Assembly (NCBI GenBank): GCA_017647065.1
Contig: JAGCLI010000318.1
Coordinates: 1-5,858, forward strand
DNA: 5,858 nt
Source: Bacteroidales bacterium
GTDB lineage: Bacteria > Bacteroidota > Bacteroidia > Bacteroidales > P3
Direction of reading: 5' to 3'
This document shows, in pieces, positions 1-5,858 of the stretch. The translations under genes were made by a program, and so were the position numbers. A model generated the notes under the pieces. That model was not told the origin of the DNA, did not search any database, and saw nothing but the letters and a program-made list of their open reading frames with translations. Every line of letters starts with the position of its first letter. Within the stretch, counting starts at the first letter, position 1.

Positions 1-972
1 AATTATTCCTTCTGTTATTAAATCGTGAAGGTGAATTATTCCTAAGTATTTATTATCTTGGTTAACTACTATTAGTTGTGTTATGTGATGTTGTTGCATT
101 ATGGAGAATGCTTCTACTGCAAAGGCGTCTGATTGTATATGTTTAGGATTTTTTGTCATTATTTGTTCGGCGGTGAGTGTTTTTGTGTCAATAACGTCTT
201 TTTTGTTTAGCATTCGGCGTAAATCTCCATCGGTTATTATTCCTAGTATGTCGTTATTTTCTTCTACTACTGTGCATCCTAAGCGTTTGCTTGTGATTTC
301 CATAAGGGTTTCTGTTAATGGGGTAGATAGATTGACTGATGGTTTTTCGTTTTTTACATAAAGGTCACTTACTTTTAGATATAAACGCTTTCCAAGACTG
401 CCTCCTGGGTGGTATTTTGCAAAGTCTTGTGCTGTGAAATTGCGACAATTAAGTAAGGCAACAGCAAGTGCATCGCCCATTACAAGTTGTGCTGTGGTGG
501 AAGAGGTTGGTGCAAGGTTATTTGGACATGCTTCTTTGTCTACTGTGCAGTTTAAAACGTAATCGGCACTTTTTGCTAAGTAAGAATCGGTATTTCCTAC
601 CATTGCTATTAATTTGTTGCCATTTGCTTTTACAAGTGGTGTTAAGACTTTTATTTCAGGTGTGTTTCCGCTTTTTGATATGCAGATTACTATGTCGTTA
701 GGTTGGATTATTCCTAAGTCTCCGTGTATTGCTTCTGCTGCGTGCATAAAGATGGAAGGAGTTCCTGTTGAATTAAGTGTTGCTACAATTTTATTGCCTA
801 TTATTGCACTTTTTCCAATACCACTTATTATCAATCTGCCTTTGCTATTAAAGATTTCTTTAACAACTGTTACAAACTCATTATCAATATAATTCAAAAG
901 GTTTTCTATACATTCGCTTTCTTTTTTTATAGCTGCTTTTGCTATCTCTAAAATTTCAAAATCAGTTTTCAC
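1..972 (-). CDS. kdsD: Arabinose-5-phosphate isomerase, KpsF/GutQ family (3' end just outside window)
   Basis: This enzyme interconverts D-ribulose 5-phosphate and D-arabinose 5-phosphate in the cytoplasm, the first committed step towards Kdo of the LPS inner core. My reverse-strand translation gives 324 codons without a stop. The last residues, HLHDLITEGII, match the usual C-terminus of the family (about 320-330 aa), so only the stop and perhaps a few residues are missing. An N-terminal SIS sugar-isomerase domain (about residues 35-165) carries GIGKS (51-55), HAAEAIHGDLG (77-87) and SKSGNTPE (99-106). Two CBS domains follow (about 205-324). Residues aligning with the E. coli KdsD active-site set K59/E111/E152/H193 are present as K54, E106, E147 and H188. 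I chose the GTG at 972 as start because an in-frame TAA lies at 990-988 and no upstream start exists; the downstream Met codons would cut into the SIS domain. The gene is divergent from recQ. No fused KdsC phosphatase is seen within the window. Confidence 0.95.
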   Translation of the reverse strand, partial: MKTDFEILEIAKAAIKKESECIENLLNYIDNEFVTVVKEIFNSKGRLIISGIGKSAIIGNKIVATLNSTGTPSIFMHAAEAIHGDLGIIQPNDIVICISKSGNTPEIKVLTPLVKANGNKLIAMVGNTDSYLAKSADYVLNCTVDKEACPNNLAPTSSTTAQLVMGDALAVALLNCRNFTAQDFAKYHPGGSLGKRLYLKVSDLYVKNEKPSVNLSTPLTETLMEITSKRLGCTVVEENNDILGIITDGDLRRMLNKKDVIDTKTLTAEQIMTKNPKHIQSDAFAVEAFSIMQQHHITQLIVVNQDNKYLGIIHLHDLITEGII

Positions 973-995
973 TTTTTTTAATTTTTTTTAAAACA

Positions 996-1046
996 TTTGT
1001 TCAATATAAAAAAACATTGTATCTTTACATTTCAAATTTATGCTTG
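996..1046 (+). promoter_or_regulatory. Candidate Bacteroidota-type promoter(s) for the recQ cluster
   Basis: Two overlapping matches to the Bacteroides sigma-ABfr consensus (TTTG, 19-21 bases, TAnnTTTG) lie upstream of recQ. The first has TTTG at 996-999, a 20-base spacer and TATCTTTA at 1020-1027. The second has ATTG at 1016-1019, a 19-base spacer and TATGCTTG at 1039-1046. Each differs from the -7 consensus at one position. Transcription from either would leave a leader of roughly 75-95 bases before the ATG at 1128. The match is by eye, and AT-rich sequence gives chance hits. Confidence 0.45.
1033..1040 (-). promoter_or_regulatory. Candidate -7 element for kdsD
   Basis: Read on the minus strand this is TAAATTTG, an exact match to the TAnnTTTG -7 element of Bacteroidota promoters, about 60 bases upstream of the kdsD GTG. 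No clear TTTG -33 element lies at the right distance. A second exact -7 match, TAATTTTG (complement of 1068-1075), also lacks a good -33 partner. If either is used, the kdsD and recQ promoters would overlap or face each other closely. Confidence 0.3.
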
Positions 1047-1080
1047 TAAAGAGACTAAATTGAATGGCAAAATTACACAT

Positions 1081-1095
1081 TATTATTGAATAATA
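1081..1095. repeat. 15-bp palindrome in the recQ leader
   Basis: TATTATT and AATAATA form a perfect 7-bp inverted repeat around a single central G at 1088. It lies between the candidate promoters and the recQ ATG. With such AT-rich arms and a one-base loop it is unlikely to be a stable hairpin; a protein-binding site or chance are both possible. It is not followed by a T-run, so it is not a terminator. Confidence 0.35.
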
Positions 1096-1127
1096 CTCGT
1101 TATATGGAGAGTTGTGAAAGTAATAAA

Positions 1128-3332
1128 ATGCAAAGAGAAATAAATTCGGCATTAAAAAACTTGTTCGGATTTGATAAATTTAAGGGAAATCAACAACAAA
1201 TTATAGAGAAATTGTTGGAGGGTAATAATGTATTTGTGATAAAACCAACAGGGGGAGGAAAAAGCTTGTGTTATCAACTCCCTGCCTTGATTTCAGAAGG
1301 TACTGCAATAGTTATTTCTCCTTTGATTTCGCTGATGAAAAATCAAGTGGATTTCCTTAAAGGAATGACAATGGATACTTCAGTTGCTCATTTTCTTAAT
1401 TCAACTTTAAATCGTCAGGAAATACAACAAGTAAAAAGTGATTTGCTTTCAGGAAAAACTAAACTATTATATGTAGCACCTGAATCTTTGACTAAACAGG
1501 AAAATGTAGATTTGCTTCAAAGTATAAAAATTAGTTTTTATGCAATAGATGAAGCACATTGTATTAGTGAATGGGGGCATGATTTTCGTCCTGAATATAG
1601 AAGAATACGTCCAATTATTGATATGATAGGTGCAAAAGTTCCTGTTATTGCACTAACTGCAACAGCAACTCCAAAAGTACAACAAGATATTTTGAAGACT
1701 TTGGAAATGAATGATGCAAAAATCTTTATAAGCAGTTTTAATAGGACAAATCTTTACTATGAAATAAGACTTAAACCAAAAGATGAAAAACTCTTAAATA
1801 AAGAAATTATAAAGTTTATCAATCAAAATAGAGGTAAGAGTGGTATAATTTATTGCTTGAGTAGAAAAAAAGTAGAAGAACTTACTGAAACTTTAGTAAT
1901 AAATGGAATAAAAGCATTACCTTATCATGCAGGATTAGATTCTTCTCTAAGAGCAGCAAATCAAGATATGTTTATAAAAGAAGATGTGGAGGTGATCGTT
2001 GCAACAATTGCTTTTGGAATGGGAATTGATAAACCAGATGTGAGGTATGTGATACATTATGATATGCCAAAGAGTTTAGAGGGTTATTATCAAGAAACAG
2101 GAAGAGCAGGAAGAGATGAGGGTGAAGGACAGTGTATAGCTTTTTATTCTGAAAGAGATATGGAAAAGTTAGAAAAATTCCTTAATGATAAACCTGTTTC
2201 GGAAAGAGAAATAACTCAACAACTAATAGATGAAACTATTTCATACGCTGAAACATCACAATGTCGTAGAAAACTTTTATTAAAATATTTCGGAGAAGAT
2301 TATACTGAGGATAATTGTGGAAATTGTGATAATTGCTTGCACCCAAAACCACAAGTAGATGCAAAAGAAGAAATAGTTGATTTTTTAGAAGTTGTGGAAG
2401 AAACAAAACAACAATTCAAATCAAACTATTTGATAGATGTTGTGATGGGAGAATTAACTCCTAACATTAAAACAAATCGTCATCACAAAATGGAATGCTT
2501 TGGCATAGGTAAAGATAAACCTGCAACATTTTGGAAAGCAGTTTCAAAAGTATGTGTGTTAAATGATCTTTTGAGAAAAGATATTGAGCGTTATGGGGAA
2601 TTGAAATTAACGCAAAAAGGACTTGAATTCAAAGAAAAACCATATTCTATTAAAGTAGCATACGATAGAGATTTTTCAGAAAATGAAGATGAGTTTGCAG
2701 AAGATTTTGTTCCTATTTCTTCTGCCGAGTCTACTACAGACCCTGAACTATATAATCTATTAAAAAGTATTAGAAAGCGTATAGCAGAAAAAGAAAAACT
2801 TCCTCCATACGTAATATTTGAAGATAGATCGTTGGTAGATATGTGTATACAATATCCTATTAAAGAAGAAGAATTGAAAAATATAATAGGAGTAGGGGCG
2901 TCAAAAGCAAAAAAATATGGAAATGACTTTCTTGAAGCGATAAAAGCATACGTAGAGGCAAAAGACATTACTCGTCCACAAGATTTGGTAATAAAATCGT
3001 TGATAAACAAATCCTCAGGATTAAAATATTTTATTATCAGAAGCATTGACAAAAAACTGCCGTTAGAAGATATTGCACTATCAAAAAATATGGAAGTTGA
3101 TGAATTGCTAACCGAAATAGAAAGCATAGTGTCCTCAGGTACAAAAATAGATTTGAGTTATTGCATAGATGATTACATAGATTCATATCGTCAAGATGAA
3201 ATAAATGAGGTGTTAAGAGAAATGGAAACAGATGATATTGATGAGGTACTTGAAGAACTTGGCGAAGACGAATACACAAGAGAAGAAGTAAGACTAATGC
3301 GTATTCAATTCCTAACAAAATATGGACAATAG
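1128..3332 (+). CDS. recQ: ATP-dependent DNA helicase RecQ, long Bacteroidales form
   Basis: RecQ is a 3'-to-5' DNA helicase of recombinational repair and stalled-fork processing. Numbered from the ATG at 1128 (734 aa), the order is: motif 0 (FGFDKFKGNQ, 13-22), Walker A TGGGKS (41-46), DEAH (141-144), the aromatic-rich loop SEWGHDFRPEY (147-157), TATAT (177-181), motif V ATIAFGMGIDKPDVR (292-306) and arginine-finger motif VI QETGRAGRD (322-330). A four-cysteine zinc site follows (C379, C397, C400, C403), then an RQC winged-helix region, an HRDC domain (about 538-612), and an acidic C-terminal region resembling the helicase HTH domain seen in Bacteroidetes RecQ. E. coli RecQ is about 609 aa; the longer form is usual in Bacteroidales. 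All catalytic motifs are intact. I prefer 1128 because homologues begin about 12-15 residues before FGFD; ATG 1104 and TTG 1086 are in-frame alternatives with poorer support. Its TAG abuts the aroB ATG. Confidence 0.96.
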   Translation: MQREINSALKNLFGFDKFKGNQQQIIEKLLEGNNVFVIKPTGGGKSLCYQLPALISEGTAIVISPLISLMKNQVDFLKGMTMDTSVAHFLNSTLNRQEIQQVKSDLLSGKTKLLYVAPESLTKQENVDLLQSIKISFYAIDEAHCISEWGHDFRPEYRRIRPIIDMIGAKVPVIALTATATPKVQQDILKTLEMNDAKIFISSFNRTNLYYEIRLKPKDEKLLNKEIIKFINQNRGKSGIIYCLSRKKVEELTETLVINGIKALPYHAGLDSSLRAANQDMFIKEDVEVIVATIAFGMGIDKPDVRYVIHYDMPKSLEGYYQETGRAGRDEGEGQCIAFYSERDMEKLEKFLNDKPVSEREITQQLIDETISYAETSQCRRKLLLKYFGEDYTEDNCGNCDNCLHPKPQVDAKEEIVDFLEVVEETKQQFKSNYLIDVVMGELTPNIKTNRHHKMECFGIGKDKPATFWKAVSKVCVLNDLLRKDIERYGELKLTQKGLEFKEKPYSIKVAYDRDFSENEDEFAEDFVPISSAESTTDPELYNLLKSIRKRIAEKEKLPPYVIFEDRSLVDMCIQYPIKEEELKNIIGVGASKAKKYGNDFLEAIKAYVEAKDITRPQDLVIKSLINKSSGLKYFIIRSIDKKLPLEDIALSKNMEVDELLTEIESIVSSGTKIDLSYCIDDYIDSYRQDEINEVLREMETDDIDEVLEELGEDEYTREEVRLMRIQFLTKYGQ

Positions 3333-4337
3333 ATGGAAAAACTAATAGATTTCTCAGGATTAAATAATATTTTAAGGAGAAAGAAACATTCTCAAAAAAT
3401 AATAATATTAGATTCTAATACATACGATAATTGTCTTGCAACGCTAATAAGTGAAGTTGATAGTTTGTGTGATGCACAAATTATAGAAATAGAACCAGGT
3501 GAAGAAAACAAAACATTAGAAACCTATACAAATATCATACAAACCCTAATAGAACAGGCCTCTGATGTAAGCACTCAACTTATTGCCTTAGGTGGAGGAA
3601 TGATTACCGATATGGCATCTTTCATTGGAGCAACCTACAAGAGAGGAATAGATACCTATCTTGTGCCTACCACACTACTTGCAATGATTGACGCTTCAAT
3701 AGGAGGGAAATGTGCAATCAATTTTGGAGAAGTAAAAAATCAAATAGGTTGTTTCATTAAAAAAGCAACAATATGTATAGAACCAACCCTTTTAGAAACC
3801 CTTCCCGAAAGGCAAATACTTAACGGAGTTGCAGAAATGCTGAAAATAGCACTTGTTTGCGATAAAGAAATGAGTGAAAGAATGCTTCAAAGCAATCCTT
3901 TGGAGATAGGAAACAGTCAAGAATTTATTCAAAACAGCATAAAGCTAAAACAAAACGTAGTAAAACAAGATCCTTTTGATAAGAATTACCGACACATACT
4001 TAATTTTGGACATACAATAGGACACGCTTTAGAAAGCATAGCAATAAGAAAAGGAGAGGACTTATTGCATGGCCAAGCAGTAGCAAGTGGAATTTATTAC
4101 ACACTTGATTTATGTAAGAATTTATCAAAAGAAACGACTAACAGAATTAAACAATACATAGAAAAATACTACAAAATACAACCAATAAACGATGTTCAAG
4201 AATTGTTTAACTATATGAACAGCGACAAAAAGACAATAAACAACGAATACAACTTTGTCTTATTAGAAGAAATAGGCAAAGCATCAATAGGAAATAAAAT
4301 AAGTAGAGAACAAATAGAAGTAATAATTAAAAATTAA
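3333..4337 (+). CDS. aroB: 3-dehydroquinate synthase
   Basis: AroB converts DAHP to 3-dehydroquinate with NAD+ and a divalent metal (Zn/Co). It is the second step of the shikimate pathway to chorismate, in the cytoplasm. The 334-aa product shows the NAD-binding GGGMITD (87-93), the PTTLLAMIDASIGGK stretch (112-126) with the active-site lysine K126, and the metal ligands E168 (GVAEMLK), H227 (first His of GHTIGH) and H246 (LHGQAV). Also present are H231, K206 and R220, in the places of other active-site residues. It is slightly short for the family (about 350-360 aa), mainly in the N-terminal Rossmann part before residue 80, but every catalytic motif is present. The ATG follows the recQ TAG with no gap, so translation is probably coupled. 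No other shikimate gene is in the window, so its place beside recQ looks like operon packing rather than a pathway cluster. Confidence 0.95.
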   Translation: MEKLIDFSGLNNILRRKKHSQKIIILDSNTYDNCLATLISEVDSLCDAQIIEIEPGEENKTLETYTNIIQTLIEQASDVSTQLIALGGGMITDMASFIGATYKRGIDTYLVPTTLLAMIDASIGGKCAINFGEVKNQIGCFIKKATICIEPTLLETLPERQILNGVAEMLKIALVCDKEMSERMLQSNPLEIGNSQEFIQNSIKLKQNVVKQDPFDKNYRHILNFGHTIGHALESIAIRKGEDLLHGQAVASGIYYTLDLCKNLSKETTNRIKQYIEKYYKIQPINDVQELFNYMNSDKKTINNEYNFVLLEEIGKASIGNKISREQIEVIIKN

Positions 4338-4342
4338 CAACG

Positions 4343-5296
4343 ATGAAAAAATTATTTTTAGTATTAGCAGTATCGTTAATGTGTTTTACAGCAAAAGCAC
4401 AACAATTTACAAATCCAAGTTTTGAAAGCTGGACAGCAAATATGCCACAAGGTTGGTCAACATTAGGATTTATGGGATTTAACCTTTGCACAATGGAGCA
4501 ATCAACAGATGCCAACACAGGAAATTATTCAGTTAAAATTGCACCAAAAGTGTTAGATGCAACTATTGCAGCAATTATGCAAATGGATTCAGTAGCATTT
4601 CCTGGATTTTTAACAAATGGTAATTTTAATATAGAAGTTTTGATGCAGTTTATGTCAAGTGCAGGATCTGAACTCACAGAAGAAGATTATATGAATCTAT
4701 TAACAAATGTTATAACAGAAGGAGAGCAAATAGAAGAAGATAATCAACCAACAAGTGTAAGTGGTTACTATAAATTTAACTATCAACCAGAAACAGAAAC
4801 AACTTATGACTACTTTGAAATGATGGCCTTGATGTTTGGAGAAGTAGAAGGACAAAGAACAATCGTAGGAATGGGGGCATTTTATAGCGATGATGTGCTT
4901 GCAAAAACAGGAGAATTTCAACAATTTGAAATGCCAATATATTATTTAACAGAATATCCAGCAAATGAAATAGTTTACATTGCAATAGTTGGTTGTGAAG
5001 AAACACGAATAACTAATTTCCCTGAATTTTACTTAGATGACATAATGATAAACTATTCTTCATCATTAGAAGATGTAGAAACAGAAGTTGCAACTGCTAT
5101 TTATCCAAACCCAACAAATGGAAAGGTAAGAATAAACTGTGAAAACAACTCACATATCCAAATAGTAAATCCATTAGGACAAGTCGTAAAAGAAATAAAC
5201 AACTACACATCTAATTCTCTTATAGAAATAGAACAAAAAGGCATTTATTTCGTAAGAGTGAACGGAGAAAAAGCAACAAAATTAGTTGTAGAATAA
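4343..5296 (+). CDS. Secreted T9SS-substrate protein with C-terminal sorting domain, function unknown
   Basis: This 317-aa protein has a classical signal peptide (MKKLFLVLAVSLMCFTAKA, cleavage after A19). The mature part opens with FTNPSFESW (22-30), then MPQGW and a TGNYSVKI stretch (59-66). That pattern is common at the start of Bacteroidota jelly-roll modules resembling CBM4/9 or PCMD-type domains. EFYLDDIMINY (228-238) looks like the closing strand of such a fold. Residues 108-135 form an acidic insertion. Residues 252-317 are a type A T9SS C-terminal domain: the YPNPTNG motif (254-260), alternating beta strands, NPLGQVV, GIYFVRV and a final KLVVE. It should cross the inner membrane by Sec and the outer membrane by T9SS, losing the tail to the PorU sortase, and end up surface-anchored or released. 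No catalytic residues are recognised; sugar or surface-polymer binding is only a guess. It starts 5 bases after aroB. Confidence 0.85.
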   Translation: MKKLFLVLAVSLMCFTAKAQQFTNPSFESWTANMPQGWSTLGFMGFNLCTMEQSTDANTGNYSVKIAPKVLDATIAAIMQMDSVAFPGFLTNGNFNIEVLMQFMSSAGSELTEEDYMNLLTNVITEGEQIEEDNQPTSVSGYYKFNYQPETETTYDYFEMMALMFGEVEGQRTIVGMGAFYSDDVLAKTGEFQQFEMPIYYLTEYPANEIVYIAIVGCEETRITNFPEFYLDDIMINYSSSLEDVETEVATAIYPNPTNGKVRINCENNSHIQIVNPLGQVVKEINNYTSNSLIEIEQKGIYFVRVNGEKATKLVVE

Positions 5297-5301
5297 AAAT
5301 A

Positions 5302-5808
5302 ATGAATTTTCAAAAAATAATACTATTCTTAGGATTGATAGGCACTCTTGTAAGTTGTGTAGGAGGATACTCATTTACAGGAGCGTCTATCGCACCTGAG
5401 GTTCGCACATATAGTGTAGAAGCATTTCAAAACCGAGCAAGCATAGTGCAAGCAACACTTGCTTCTGATTTGACAAACGATTTAGTACACAAAATCAATT
5501 CCTCAACTTCATTGCAACAAGTAAATTCCAATGCAGATGTAAGTTTTACAGGAACAATTACAGGATATAGCATATCACCAACCGCAATAGGAGCAAACGA
5601 TAGAGCAGCAAAAAACCGCTTAACCATAAGCATAAGAGTTAATTTTGTAAACAACAAAAATCCAAAAGAGAATTATCAATCACAATTCTCTCGTTATCGT
5701 GATTATGACAGCAACTTCTCACTTTCAGAAGTAGAAGAAAGTCTTATAAACGAAATAAGTGAAGAATTAATTGAAGATATATTCAACAAATCATTTGTAA
5801 ACTGGTAA
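5302..5808 (+). CDS. lptE: LptE-family lipoprotein (LPS assembly, outer membrane)
   Basis: The 168-aa product resembles Bacteroidota LptE-like lipoproteins, which partner LptD in inserting LPS into the outer leaflet of the outer membrane. It has a lipoprotein signal peptide with lipobox LVSC, C19 being the lipidated residue, followed by a short linker. Family-type motifs come in order: YSFTGASI (23-30), AFQNRA (41-46), GTITGY (84-89), NRLTISIRVNF (105-115), FSRYRDY (129-135) and a C-terminal DIFNKSFVNW (159-168). Length is normal and no defect is seen. The gap from the preceding stop is 5 bases, and the next ATG comes 2 bases after its own stop, so it lies inside an operon. Sequence similarity to proteobacterial LptE is low; the assignment rests on resemblance to Bacteroidota members annotated as LptE family. 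Confidence 0.88.
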   Translation: MNFQKIILFLGLIGTLVSCVGGYSFTGASIAPEVRTYSVEAFQNRASIVQATLASDLTNDLVHKINSSTSLQQVNSNADVSFTGTITGYSISPTAIGANDRAAKNRLTISIRVNFVNNKNPKENYQSQFSRYRDYDSNFSLSEVEESLINEISEELIEDIFNKSFVNW

Positions 5809-5810
5809 AA

Positions 5811-5858
5811 ATGCAACATAAAAAAGCAGTAAATATTATCGGTTGGATAATAGCTACA
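5811..5858 (+). CDS. Start of an unidentified gene, probably membrane-associated (3' partial)
   Basis: An ATG 2 bases after the lptE stop opens a frame that runs to the window edge, giving MQHKKAVNIIGWIIAT. A short basic stretch followed by hydrophobic residues looks like the beginning of a signal anchor or first transmembrane helix. The close spacing matches the rest of the cluster, which is the main reason to believe in it. Sixteen residues are too few to name a family; a membrane or exported protein is all that can be suggested. Confidence 0.6.
   Translation, partial: MQHKKAVNIIGWIIAT

Larger units (their letters stand above)
973..1127. other. Divergent kdsD/recQ intergenic region
   Basis: This 155-base, very AT-rich spacer separates the two divergent genes and must hold the start signals for kdsD and for the recQ cluster. 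It contains runs of seven and eight T (973-979 and 982-989) directly upstream of the kdsD start, which read as A-runs on the kdsD strand. Such A-rich leaders without a Shine-Dalgarno sequence are typical of Bacteroidota translation starts. Candidate promoters, a palindrome and a short leader ORF are listed separately. No tRNA or recognisable riboswitch is visible. Confidence 0.8.

Noticed and set aside
101..892. Plus-strand open frames at 101-361, 468-701 and 614-892
   Set aside because: They lie antisense to the kdsD coding sequence, whose minus-strand translation matches the KpsF/GutQ family throughout. Their own translations show no family resemblance.
973..990. T-runs (seven and eight T) as a rho-independent terminator on the plus strand
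   Set aside because: No GC-containing hairpin precedes them, and no plus-strand gene ends there. They are the A-rich leader of kdsD on the other strand.
2591..3318. Long minus-strand open frames (178 aa at 2591-3127 and 93 aa at 3037-3318)
   Set aside because: Both are antisense to the conserved HRDC and C-terminal parts of recQ. The serine/phenylalanine- and leucine-rich translations are what the reverse strand of A-rich coding sequence normally gives.
3333..3590. Short N-terminal part of AroB as evidence of truncation
   Set aside because: The start is fixed by the recQ stop and a clear ATG, all cofactor and metal motifs are present, and the loss of some 15-25 residues is within family variation.
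4327..5657. Minus-strand frames at 4327-4518, 4700-4924, 4776-5006 and 5427-5657
   Set aside because: They are shadows of the T9SS-substrate and lptE genes, with low-complexity hydrophobic translations and no start context or family resemblance.
1..5858. Mobile element, phage, CRISPR or toxin-antitoxin system
   Set aside because: No transposase, integrase, direct-repeat array or small toxin/antitoxin pair is visible. The genes are housekeeping or envelope functions of uniform composition.

Overview
This AT-rich window looks like chromosomal DNA from a member of the Bacteroidota, most likely order Bacteroidales. Four things point that way. RecQ closely resembles the long Bacteroidales-type protein. 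One protein carries a type IX secretion (T9SS) C-terminal sorting tail, which is restricted to this phylum. The LptE-family lipoprotein has the phylum's characteristic sequence. Starts lack Shine-Dalgarno sequences, and the intergenic region carries TTTG / TAnnTTTG-like promoter elements. The genus cannot be told from the sequence. The family calls come from reading motifs and from memory of homologues; no database search was run.

Layout: a minus-strand gene for arabinose-5-phosphate isomerase (kdsD) fills 1-972, and its stop lies just outside the left edge. A short divergent intergenic region (973-1127) holds candidate promoters for both directions, a 15-bp palindrome and a possible 9-codon leader ORF. 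From 1128 to the right edge a very compact plus-strand cluster follows: recQ, aroB, a secreted T9SS-substrate protein of unknown function, an lptE-like lipoprotein gene, and the first 16 codons of an unidentified gene. Gaps between these genes are 0, 5, 5 and 2 bases, with no room for internal terminators, so they are probably one transcript.

Functionally the cluster mixes DNA repair (RecQ), aromatic amino-acid/chorismate synthesis (AroB) and envelope biogenesis. The envelope theme is the most coherent one. KdsD makes the precursor of Kdo for the LPS inner core, LptE belongs to the outer-membrane LPS insertion machinery, and T9SS substrates of this tail type are in some species attached to A-LPS on the cell surface. 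No mobile element, CRISPR array, rRNA or tRNA was seen. Apart from the uncharacterised secreted protein and the leader region, this is mostly ordinary housekeeping sequence, and I see no convincing case for a new defence or mobile system.
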